NCBI RefSeq assembly: GCF_029227915.1
Contig: NC_079876.1
Location: forward strand, 3,660,001 to 3,724,000
Origin: Hydractinia symbiolongicarpus
Lineage: Eukaryota > Cnidaria > Hydrozoa > Anthoathecata > Hydractiniidae
Direction: 5' to 3'
Length of the DNA stretch: 64,000 nt
The notes below the pieces were generated by a model. It was not told the origin of the DNA, made no database searches, and saw only the letters and a list, made by a program, of their open reading frames with translations. Below, in pieces: positions 49,729 to 61,770 of the stretch. The position numbers were made by a program, and so were the translations under genes. The stretch's first letter is position 1, and every line of letters starts with the position of its first letter.

Positions 49729-52700
49729 ATTTCTTGGAGTCCAATTGTCTCATTTATCACATTTATTAGGTCACAGCCCAAAATCAGCTCAATAAAGTCC
49801 CACAGTCAATCGTTTCAATGTTAAAAGCGACACAACCTAGTATTACCGGAAAGATATCACGAAATACATGTTGGTACGAATATGTGACTCAACCGTTGTA
49901 ACTCAAACGGATTGATACTGTTAGAAAGTCAATGAAACGTAGTTTTTAAAACTGTCTCTGTTTCTTCAGCGCGCGATAACGGCTAGGATTTTTAAATGAA
50001 GCGCTACCACAGCGCCCAATGTAATCGCTGAGTTCCGGCAATCATGTCAAATTAAGATGAATGTTATTTCTTGGAGTCCAATTGTCTCATTTATCATATT
50101 TATCAGGTCACAGTCCAAAGTTAGTTCAATTAAGTCCAACATTCAATCGTTTCACTGTTAAAAGCGATGCAACCTAGTAATAACAGATAAATATCGCTAA
50201 ATTCATGTTGGTACGAATGTGTGACACAACCGTTGCAACTCCAACGGACTGACATGGTAGAAAGTCAGTGAAATGTAGTATTTGAAACTGTCTCTGTTTC
50301 TTCAGCGCGGGATAACGGCTAGGATTGGTCCCACAGTATAAAATGACTTATTTATCTAAATTTTTAAATGAAGCGCTACCACAGCGCCCAGTGTAATCGC
50401 TGAGTTCCGGCAAGCACATCAAATTAAGAAGAATGTTATTTCTTGGAGTCCAATTGTCTCATTTATCACATTTATCAGGTCGCAATCCAAAGATAGTTCA
50501 ATTAAGTCCCACAGTCAATCGTTTCATTGTTAAAAGCGATGCAATCTAGTAATATCAGAAAAATATCGCTAAATACATGTTGGTACGAATATGTGACCCA
50601 ACCATTGTAACTCAAACGGACAGACAACGTTAGAAAGTCAATGAAATGTAGTTTTTGAAACTGTCTCTATTCCTTCAGCGCGGGATAACGGCTAGGATTG
50701 GTCCCACAGTAAAAAATGACTTATTCATCTAAATTTCTAAATGAAGCGCTACCACAGCGCCCAGTGTAATCGCTGAGTTCCGGCAATCATGTCAAAATAA
50801 GAAAAATGTTGTTTCTTGGAGTCCAATTGTCTCACTTATAAGATTTATAACGTCACATACCAAAATCAGTTCAATTTAGTCCCACAGTCAATCGTTTCAT
50901 TGTTAAAAGCAATGCAACCTATTAATATGAGAAAAATATCGCTAAATACATGTTGGTACGAATATGTGACTCAACCGTTGTACTCAAACGGATTGATACT
51001 GTTAGAAAGTCAATGAATTGTAGTTTTTGAAACTGTCGCTATTTCTTCAGTGCGCGATAACGGTTAGGATTGGTCCCACAGTAAAGAATCACTTATTTAT
51101 CTAAACTCTTAAATGAGGCGGTACCACAGCGACCAGTGTAATCGCTGGGTTCTGGCAATCATGTCAAATTAAGATGAATGTTATTTCTTGGAGTCCAATT
51201 GTCTCATTTATCACATATATTAGGTCACAGCCCAAAATCAGTTCAATAAAGTCCCACAGTCAATCGTTTCAATGTTAAAAGCGATACAAGCTAGTAATAC
51301 CGGAAAGATATCACGAAATACATGTTGGTACGAATATGCGACTCAACCGTTGTAATTCAAACGGATTGATACTGTTAGAAAGTCAATGAAATGTAGTTTT
51401 TGAAACTGTCGCTATTTCTTCAGTGCGCGATAACGGTTAGGATTGGTCCCACAGTAAAGAATGACTTATTTATCTAAACTCTTAAATGAGGCGGTACCAC
51501 AGCGCCCAGTGTAATCGCTGAGTTCCGGCAATCATGTCAAATTAAGATGAATGTTATTTCTTGGAGTCCAATTGTCTCATTTATCACATTTATTAGGTCA
51601 CAGCCCAAAATCAGTTCAATAAAGTCCCACAGCCAATCGTTTCAATGTTAAAATCGATACAACCTAGTAATACCGGAAAGATATCACGAAATACATGTTG
51701 GTACGAATATGCGACTCAACCGTTGTAACTCAAACGGATTGATACTGTTAGAAAGTCAATGAAACGTAGTTTTTGAAACTGTCTCTGTTTCTTCAGCGCG
51801 GGATAACGGCTAGGATTTTTAAATGAAGCGCTACCACAGCGCCCAGTGTAATCGCTGAGTTCCGGCAATCATGTCAAATTAAGATGAATGTTATTTCTTG
51901 GAGTCCAATTGTCTCATTTATCATATTTATCAGGTCACAGTCCAAATATAGTTCAATTAAGTCCAACATTCAATCGTTTCACTGTTAAAAGCGATGCAAC
52001 CTAGTAATAACAGATAAATATCGCTAAATTCATGTTGGTACGAATGTGTGACACAACCGTTGCAACTCCAACGGACTGACATGGTAGAAAGTCAGTGAAA
52101 TGTAGTATTTGAAACTGTCTCTGTTTCTTCAGCGCGGGATAACGGCTAGGGTTGGGCCCACAGTAAAAAATGACTTATTTATCTAAATTTTTAAATGAAA
52201 CGCTACCACAGCGCCCAGTGTAATCGCTGAGTTCCGGCAAGCACATCAAATTAAGAAGAATGTTATTTCTTGGAGTCCAATTGTCTCATTTATCACATTT
52301 ATCAGGTCGCAGTCCAAAGATAGTTCAATTAAGTCCCACAGTCAATCGTTTCATTGTTAAAAGCGATGCAATCTAGTAATATCAGAGCAATATCGCTAAA
52401 TACATGTTGGTACGAATATGTTACCCAACCGTTGTACTCAAACGGATTGATACTGTTAGAAAGTCAATGAATTGTAGTTTTTGAAACTGTCGCTATTTCT
52501 TCATTGCGCGATAACGGTTAGGATTGGTCCCACAGTAAAGAATGACTTATTTATCTAAACTCTTAAATGAAGCAGTACCACAGCGCCCAGTGTAATCGCT
52601 GAGTTCCGGCAATCATGTCAAATTAAGATAAAAGTTATTTCTTGGAGTCCAATTGTCTCATTTATCACATTTATTAGGTCACAGCCCAAAATCAGTTCAA

Positions 52701-55700
52701 TAAAGTCCCACAGCCAATCGTTTCAATGTTAAAATCGATACAACCTAGTAATACCGGAAAGATATCACGAAATACATGTTGGTACGAATATGCGACTCAA
52801 CCGTTGTAACTCAAACGGACAGACAACGTTAGAAAGTCAATGAAATGTAGTTTTTGAAACTGTCTCTGTTTCTTCAGCGCGGGATAACGGCTAGGATTTT
52901 TAAATGAAGCGCTACCACAGCGCCCAGTGTAATCGCTGAGTTCCGGCAATCATGTCAAATTAAGATGAATGTTAATTCTTGGAGTCCAGTTGTCTCGTTT
53001 ATCACATTTATCAGGTCACAGTCCAAAGTTAGTTCAATTAAGTCCAACATTCAATCGTTTCACTGTTAAAAGCGATGCAACCTAGTAATAACAGATAAAT
53101 ATCGCTAAATACATGTTGGTACGAATGTGTGACACAACCGTTGCAACTCCAACGGACTGACATGGTAGAAAGTCAGTGAAATGTAGTATTTGAAACTGTC
53201 TCTGTTTCTTCAGCGCGGGATAACGGCTAGGATTGGTCCCACAGTAAAAAATAACTTATTTATCTAAATTTCTAAATGAAGCGCTACCACAGCGCCCAGT
53301 GTAATCGCTGAGTTCCGGCAATCATGTCAAAATAAGAAAAATGTTATTTCTTGGAGTCCAATTGTCTCACTTATAAGATTTATAACGTCGCAGTACAAAA
53401 TCAGTTCAATTTAGTCCCACAGTCAATCGTTTCATTGTTAAAAGCAATGCAACCTATTAATATGAGAAAAATATCGCTAAATACATGTTGGTACGAATAT
53501 GTGACTCAACCGTTGTACTCAAACGGATTGATACTGTTAGAAAGTCAATGAAGTGTAGTTTTTGAAACTGTCGCTATTTCTTCAGTGCGCGATAACGGTT
53601 AGGATTGGTCCCACAGTAAAGAATGACTTATTTATCTAAACTCTTAAATGAAGCGGTACCACAGCGCCCAGTGTAATCGCTGAGTTTCGGCAATCATGTC
53701 AAATTAAGATGAATGTTATTTCTTGGAGTCCAATTGTCTCATTTATCACATTTATTAGGTCACAGCCCAAAATCAGTTCAATAAAGTCCCACAGTCAATC
53801 GTTTCAATGTTAAAAGCGATACAAGCTAGTAATACCGGAAAGATATCACGAAATACATGTTGGTACGAATATGTGACTCAACCGTTGTAACTCAAATGGA
53901 TTGATACTGTTAGAAAGTCAATGAAACGTAGTTTTTGAAACTGTCTCTGTTTCTTCAGCGCGGGATAACGGCTAGGATTTTTAAATGAAGCGCTACCACA
54001 GCGCCCAGTGTAATCGCTGAGTTCCGGCAATCATGTCAAAATAAGAAAAATGTTATTTCTTGGAGTCCAATTGTCTCACTTATAAGATTTATAACGTCAC
54101 ATACCAAAATCAGTTCAATTTAGTCCCACAGTCAATCGTTTCATTGTTAAAAGCAATGCAACCTATTAATATGAGAAAAATATCGCTAAATACATGTTGG
54201 TACGAATATGTGACTCAACCGTTGTACTCAAACGGATTGATACTGTTAGAAAGTCAATGAATTGTAGTTTTTGAAACTGTCGCTATTTCTTCAGTGCGCG
54301 ATAACGGTTAGGATTGGTCCCACAGTAAAGAATGACTTATTTATCTAAACTCTTAAATGAGGCGGTACCACAGCGCCCAGTGTAATCGCTGGGTTCTGGC
54401 AATCATGTCAAATTAAGATGAATGTTATTTCTTGGAGTCCAATTGTCTCATTTATCACATTTATTAGGTCACAGCCCAAAATCAGTTCAATAAAGTCCCA
54501 CAGTCAATCGTTTCAATGTTAAAAGCAATACAACCTAGTAATACCGGAAAGATATCACGAAATACATGTTGGTACGAATATGCGACTCAACCGTTGTAAT
54601 TCAAACGGATTGATACTGTTAGAAAGTCAATGAAATGTAGTTTTTGAAACTGTCGCTATTTCTTCAGTGCGCGATAACGGTTAGGATTGGTCCCACAGTA
54701 AAGAATGACTTATTTATCTAAACTCTTAAATGAGGCGGTACCACAGCGCCCAGTGTAATCGCTGAGTTCCGGCAATCATGTCAAATTAAGATGAATGTTA
54801 TTTCTTGGAGTCCAATTGTCTCATTTATCACATTTATTAGGTCACAGCCCAAAATCAGTTCAATAAAGTCCCACAGCCAATCGTTTCAATGTTAAAATCG
54901 ATACAACCTAGTAATACCGGAAAGATATCACGAAATACATGTTGGTACGAATATGCGACTCAACCGTTGTAACTCAAACGGATTGATACTGTTAGAAAGT
55001 CAATGAAACGTAGTTTTTGAAACTGTCTCTGTTTGTTCAGCGCGGGATAACGGCTAGGATTTTTAAATGAAGCGCTACCACAGCGCCCAGTGTAATCGCT
55101 GAGTTCCGGCAATCATGTCAAATTAAGATGAATGTTATTTCTTGGAGTCCAATTGTCTCGTTTATCACATTTATCAGATCACAGTCCAAAGTTAGTTCAA
55201 TTAAGTCCAACATTCAATCGTTTTATTGTTAAAAGCGATGCAACCTAGTAATAACAGATAAATATCGCTAAATACATGTTGGTACGAATGTGTGACACAA
55301 CCGTTGCAACTCCAACGGACTGACATGGTAGAAAGTCAGGGAAATGTAGTATTTGAAACTGTCTCTGTTTCTTCAGCGCGGGATAACGGCTAGGATTGGT
55401 CCCACAGTAAAAAATAACTTATTTATCTAAATTTCTAAATGAAGCGCTACCACAGCGCCCAGTGTAATCGCTGAGTTCCGGCAATCATGTCAAATTAAGA
55501 AGAATGTTATTTCTTGGAGTCCAATTGTCTCACTTATAAGATTTATAACGTCACATACCAAAATCAGTTCAATTTAGTCCCACAGTCAATCATTTCATTG
55601 TTAAAAGCAATGCAACCTATTAATATGAGAAAAATATCGCTAAATACATGTTGGTACGAATATGTGACTCAACCGTTGTACTCAAACGGATTGATACTGT

Positions 55701-57917
55701 TAGAAAGTCAATGAATTGTAGTTTTTGAAACTGTCGCTATTTCTTCAGTGCGCGATAACGGTTAGGATTGGTCCCACAGTAAAGAATGACTTATTTATCT
55801 AAACTCTTAAATGAGGCGGTACCACAGCGCCCAGTGTAATCGCTGGGTTCTGGCAATCATGTCAAATTAAGATGAATGTTATTTCTTGGAGTCCAATTGT
55901 CTCATTTATCACATTTATTAGGTCACAGCCCAAAATCAGTTCAATAAAGTCCCACAGTCAATCGTTTCAATGTTAAAAGCAATACAACCTAGTAATACTA
56001 GAAAGATATCACGAAATACATGTTGGTACGAATATGCGACTCAACCGTTGTAATTCAAACGGATTGATACTGTTAGAAAGTCAATGAAATGTAGTTTTTG
56101 AAACTGTCGCTATTTCTTCAGTGCGCGATAACGGTTAGGATTGGTCCCACAGTAAAGAATGACTTATTTATCTAAACTCTTAAATGAGGCGGTACCACAG
56201 CGCCCAGTGTAATCGCTGAGTTCCGGCAATCATGTCAAATTAAGATGAATGTTATTTCTTGGAGTCCAATTGTCTCATTTATCACATTTGTTAGGTCACA
56301 GCCCAAAATCAGTTCAATAAAGTCCCACAGCCAATCGTTTCAATGTTAAAATCGATACAACCTAGTAATACCGGAAAGATATCACGAAATACATGTTGGG
56401 ACGAATATGCGACTCAACCGTTGTAACTCAAACGGATTGATACTGTTAGAAAGTCAATGAAACGTAGTTTTTGAAACTGTCTCTGTTTCTTCAGCGCGGG
56501 ATAAAGGCTAGGATTTTTAAATGAAGCGCTACCACAGCGCCCAGTGTAATCGCTGAGTTCCAGCAAGCACATCAAATTAAGAAGAATGTTATTTCTTGGA
56601 GTCCAATTGTCTCATTTATCACATTTATCAGGTTGCAGTCCAAAGTTAGTTCAATTAAGTCCAACATTCAATCGTTTTACTGTTAAAAGCGATGCAACCT
56701 AGTAATAACAGATAAATATCGCTAAATACATGTTGGTACGAATGTGTGACACAACCGTTGCAACTCCAACGGACTGACATGGTAGAAAGGCAGGGAAATG
56801 TAGTATTTGAAACTGTCTCTGTTTCTTCAGCGCGGGATAACGGCTAGGATTGGTCCCACAGTAAAAAATAACTTATTTATCTAAATTTCTAAATGAAGCG
56901 CTACCACAGCGCCCAGTGTAATCGCTGAGTTCCGGCAATCATGTCAAAATAAGAAAAATGTTATTTCTTGGAGTCCAATTGTCTCACTTATAAGATTTAT
57001 AACGTCGCAGTCCAAAATCAGTTCAATTTAGTCCCACAGTCAATCGTTTCATTGTTAAAAGCAATGCAACCTATTAATATGAGAAAAATATCGCTAAATA
57101 CATGTTGGTACGAATATGTGACTCAACCGTTGTACTCAAACGGATTGATACTGTTAGAAAGTCAATGAATTGTAGTTTTTGAAACTGTCGCTATTTCTTC
57201 AGTGCGCGATAACGGTTAGGATTGGTCCCACAGTAAAGAATGACTTATTTATCTAAACTCTTAAATGAGGCGGTACCACAGCGCCCAGTGTAATCGCTGA
57301 GTTCCGGCAATCATGTCAAATTAAGATGAATGTTATTTCTTGGAGTCCAATTGTCTCATTTATCACATTTATTAGGTCACAGCCCAAAATCAGTTCAATA
57401 AAGTCCCACAGCCAATCGTTTCAATGTTAAAATCGATACAACCTAGTAATACCGGAAAGATATCACGAAATACATGTTGGGACGAATATGCGACTCAACC
57501 GTTGTAACTCAAACGGATTGATACTGTTAGAAAGTCAATGAAACGTAGTTTTTGAAACTGTCTCTGTTTCTTCAGCGCGGGATAAAGGCTAGGATTTTTA
57601 AATGAAGCGCTACCACAGCGCCCAGTGTAATCGCTGAGTTCCAGCAAGCACATCAAATTAAGAAGAATGTTATTTCTTGGAGTCCAATTGTCTCATTTAT
57701 CACATTTATCAGGTTGCAGTCCAAAGATAGTTCAATTAAGTCCCACAGTCAATCGTTTCATTGTTAAAAGCGATGCAATCTAGTAATATCAGAAAAATAT
57801 CGCTAAATACATGTTGGTACGAATATGTGACCCAACCATTGTAACTCAAACGGACAGAGTCCGTTAGAAAGTCAATGAAATGTAGTTTTTGAAACTGTTT
57901 CTATTTCTTCAGCGCCG
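49729..57917 (+). repeat. Mixed P/Q/S block, right part
   Basis: Unit starts: 49975 S, 50311 full-length S body, 50684 P, 51056 Q, 51429 Q, 51802 S, 52138, 52510 Q, 52883 S, 53219 P, 53591 Q, 53964 S/P chimera, 54300 Q, 54673 Q, 55046 S, 55382 P, 55754 Q, 56127 Q, 56500 S, 56836 P, 57208 Q, 57581 S. Tetramers starting at 54300 and 55754 repeat with a 1454-bp period. A tract GGGATAAAGGCTAGG is shared by units 56500 and 57581. No gene or foreign element is present. Confidence 0.84.
53964..54299 (+). repeat. Chimeric monomer: 36-bp-deleted S front, P body
   Basis: The front carries the 36-bp deletion, but the body has P marks (TCAAAATAAGAAAAATG, AAAGCAATGCAACC, GTTGTACTCAAACGG). The unit is 336 bp and is the only S-front/P-body unit I found. 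The switch lies in the shared tract at about 53990-54040. Confidence 0.87.
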
Positions 57918-58289
57918 GATAACGGCTAGGATTGGTCCCACAGTAAAAAATGACTTATTCGTCTAAATTTCTAAATGAAGCCCTACCACAGCGCCCAGTG
58001 TAATCGCTGAGTTCCGGCAATCACATCAAAATAAGAAAAATGTTATTTCTTGGAGTCTAACTGTCTCATTTATCACATTGATCAGGTCGCAGTCAAAAGA
58101 TAGTTCAATTAAGTCCCACAGTCAATCGTTTCATTGTTAAAAGCGATGCAATCTAGTAATATCAGAACAATATCGCTAAATACATGTTGGTACGAATATG
58201 GGACCCAACCATTGTATCTCAAACGGACAGACACCGTTAGAAAGTCAATGAAATGTAGCTTTTGAAACTGTCGCTATTCTTCAGCGCGC

Positions 58290-58662
58290 GCTAACGGCTA
58301 GGATTCGTCCCACGGCTAAAAAGTTACTTTTTCATCTTAATTTTCAAATGAAGCGCTACGACGGGGACCAGTGTAATCGCTAAGTTGCGACAATCATGTC
58401 AAATTAAGAAGAATGTTATTTTTTGGAGTCCAGTTGTCTTACTTTCTCATTTACAAGGTCAAAGCCCAAAATCAGTTCAATTAAGTCCCACAGTCAATCG
58501 TTTCACTGTTAAAAGCGATACAACCTAGTAATACCGGAAAGATATCACGAAATACATGTTGGTACGAATATGTGACTCAACCGTTGTAACACAAACGGAT
58601 TGATAATGTTAGAAAGTCAATGAAATGTAGTTTTTGAAACTGTCTCAATTTCTTCAGCACGG
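58290..58662 (+). repeat. Divergent monomer subclass with CTAACGG start
   Basis: The start reads GCGCGCTAACGGCTAGGATTCGTCC rather than GATAACGG with GGTCCC, followed by AAGTTACTTTTTCATC and TTAATTTTC. Related units start at 59036 and 62384. These are the most diverged fronts in the window and are useful as an outgroup for the other classes. Only the first bases of the tract are quoted here in two parts: GCGCGCTAACGG and TAGGATTCGTCC. Confidence 0.82.
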
Positions 58663-60666
58663 GATAACGGCTAGGATTGGTCCCACAGTAAAAAATGACT
58701 TATTCATCTAAATTTTTAAATGAAGCGCTACCACAGCGCCCAGTGTAATCGCTGAGTTCCGGCAATCATGTCAAATTAAGAAAAATGTTATTTCTTGTAG
58801 TCCAATTGTCTCACTTATAACATTTATAACGTTACAGTCCAAAATCAGTTTAATTTAGTCCCACAGTCAATCGTTTCATTGTTAAAAGCAATGCAACCTA
58901 TTAAAATGAGAAAAATATCGCTAAGTACATGTTAGTACGAATATCTGACCCAACCGTTGTAACTCAAATGGACTGACACCTTTAGAAAGTCAATGAAATG
59001 TAGTTTTTGAAACTTTTGCTATTTTTTCAGCGCGCGCTAACGGCTAGGATTCGTCCCACGGTTAAAAAGTTACTTTTTTATCTTAATTTTCGAATGAAGC
59101 GCTACCACATTGACCAGTGTGATCGCTGAGTTACGGCAATCATGTCAAATTAAGAAGAATGTTATTTCTTGGAGTCCAATTGTCTTACTTTTTCATTTAT
59201 AAGGTCACAGCCCAAAATCAGTTCAATTAAGTCGCACAGTCAATCGTTTCACTGTTAAAAGCGATACAACCTAGTAATACCGGAAAGATATCACGAAATA
59301 CATGTTGGTACGAGTATGTGACTCAAACGTTGTGACCAAAACGGATTGATGGTGTTAGAAGTTCAATGAAATGTAGTTTTTGAAACTGTCTCTATTTCTT
59401 CAGCGCGGGATAACGGCTAGGATTGGTCCCACAGTAAAAAATGACTTATTTATATAAATTTTTAAATGAAGCGCTACCACAGCGCCCAGTGTAATCGCTG
59501 AGTTGCGGCAATCATGTCAAATTATGATGAATGTTATTTCTTGGAGTCCAATTGTCTCCTTTATCACATTTATCAGGTGACAGTCCAAAGTTAGTTCAAT
59601 TAAGTCCCATAGTCAATCGTTTCATAGTTAAAAGCGATGCAACCTAGTAATATCAGAAAAATATCGCTAAATACATGTTGGTACGAATATGGGACCCAAC
59701 CATTGTAACTCAAACGGACTGACTCCGTTAGAAAGTCAATGAAATGTAGTTTTTGAAACTGTCGCTATTCTTCAGCGCGTGATAACGGCTAGGATTGGTC
59801 CCACGGCTAGAAAATGACTTATTTATCTAAATTTTTAAATGAAGCGCTACCACATGGACCAGTGTAATCCCTGAGTTGCTGCAATCATGTCAAATTTAGA
59901 AGAATGTTATTTCTTGGAGTCCAATTGTCTTACTTTTTCATTTATAAGGTCACAGCCCAAAATCAGTTCAATTAAGTCCCACAGTCAATCGTTTCACTGT
60001 TAAAAGCGATACAACCTAGTAATACCGGAAAGATATGACGAAATACATGTTGGTACGAATATGTGACTCAACCGTTGTAACACAAACGGATTGATACTGT
60101 TAAAAAGTCAATGAAATGTAGTTTTTGAAACTGTCTCTATTTCTTCAGCGCGGGATAACGGCTAGGATTGCTCCCACAGTAAAAAATGACTTATTCATCT
60201 AAATTTTTAAATGAAGCGCTACCACAGCGCCTAGTGTAATCGCTGAGTTCCGGCAATCATGTCAAATTAAGAAGAATGTTACTTCTTGGAGTTCAATTGT
60301 GTCACTTATAATATTTATCAGGTCACAGTCCAGAGTTAGTTCAATTAAGTCCCACAGTCAGTCGTTTCATTGTTAAAAGCGATGCAATCTAGTAATATCA
60401 GAAAAATATCGCTAAATACATGTTGGTACGAATATGTGACCCAACCATTGTAACTCAAACGGACTGACACCGTTAGAAAGTCAATGAAATGTACTTTTTG
60501 AAATTGTCGCTATTTTTTCAGCGCGCGATAACAGCTAGGATTGGTTCCACAGTAACAATTGACTTATTTCTCTAAATTTTTAAATGAAGCGCTACCACAG
60601 CGCCCAGTGCAATCGTTGAGTTTCGGCAATAATGTCAAATTAAGAAGAGTGTTACTTTCTGGAGTT

Positions 60667-61770
60667 CAATTGTCTCACTTATAATATTTATCAGGTCACA
60701 GTCCAAAGTTAGTTCAATTAAGTCCCACAGCCAATCGTTTCATTGTTAAAAGCGATGCAATCTAGTAATATCAGAAAAATATCGCTAAATACATGTTGGT
60801 ACGAATATGTGACCCAACCGTTGTAACTGAAACGAACTGACACCGTTAGAAAGTCAATGAAATTTAGTTTTTGAAACTGTCGCTATTTCTTCAGCGCGCG
60901 ATAACGGCTAGGATTGGTCCCACGGTAAAGAATGACTTATTTATCTAAATTTTTAAATGAAACGCTACCACAATCGCTGTAATCGCTGAGTTGCGGCAAG
61001 CACATCAAATTAAGAAGAATGTTATTTCTTGGAGTCCAATTGTCTCATTTATCACATTTATCAGGTCGCAGTCCAAAAGTAGTTCAATTAAGTCCCACAG
61101 TCAATTGTTTCATTGTTAAAAGCGATGCAATCTAATAATATCAGAAAAATATCGCTAAATACATGTTGGTACGAATATGTGACCCAACCATTGTAAATCA
61201 AACGGACTGTCACCGTTAGAAAGTCAATGAAATTTAGTTTTTGAAACTGTCGCTATTTCTTCAGCGCGCGATAACGGCTAGGATTGGTCCCACGGTAAAG
61301 AATGACTTATTTATCTATATTTTTAAATGAAACGCTACCACAATCGCTGTAATCGCTGAGTTGCGGCAATCATGTCAAATTGAGATGAATGTTATTTCTT
61401 GGATTCCAATTCTCTCACTTATCACATTCATCAGGTCACAGTCCAAAGTTAGTTCAATTAAGTCCCAAATTCAATCGTTTCACTGTTAATAGCGATGCAA
61501 CCTAGTAATAACAGATAAATATCGCTAAATACATGTTGGTACGAATATGTGACGCAACCGTTGTAATTGAAGCGGATTGATACCGTTAGAAAGTCAATGA
61601 AATGTAGCTCTTGAAAATGTCGCTATTTCTTCAGGGCGCGATAACGGCTAGGATTGGTCCCACAGTGAAAATGACTTATTTATCTAAATTTATAAATCAA
61701 GCGCTACCACAGCGCCTAGTGAAATCGCTGAGTTCCGGCAAGCACATCAAATTAAGAAGAATGTTATTTC
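60667..61770 (+). repeat. 2230-bp-period repeat, copy 1 (part)
   Basis: The stretch from CAATTGTCTCACTTATAATA onward, with unit starts 60900, 61270 and 61640, recurs at 62897-64000 with an offset of 2230 bp (six monomers). Units 60900 and 61270 are 370 bp and share a small rearrangement, ACCACAATCGCTGTAATCGC, replacing CAGCGCCCAGTG. Confidence 0.87.

Larger units (their letters stand above)
15991..57917 (+). repeat. Short monomers sharing one 36-bp deletion (30 copies)
   Basis: Units starting at 15991, 20979, 23175, 24629, 24964, 26418, 27499, 28578, 29659, 30368, 31449, 32530, 33611, 36556, 38011, 39465, 40918, 42372, 43453, 44906, 46359, 47813, 48894, 49975, 51802, 52883, 53964, 55046, 56500 and 57581 are 335-337 bp long. 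All join GGATT directly to TTTAAATG. In full monomers these are separated by 36 bp and each side carries ATT, so the loss looks like a single microhomology-mediated deletion inherited by all copies. The unit at 26418 has a later point change (TTTTCAAATG) and the unit at 42372 begins GGAATAACGG. Confidence 0.93.

Noticed and set aside
23643-57168. Family of 66-aa proteins on the + strand (26 or more near-identical frames)
   Set aside because: They lie inside the satellite monomer, start with TTG, lack any promoter or splice context, and vary mostly by amino-acid-changing substitutions. They are open by chance in class P only.
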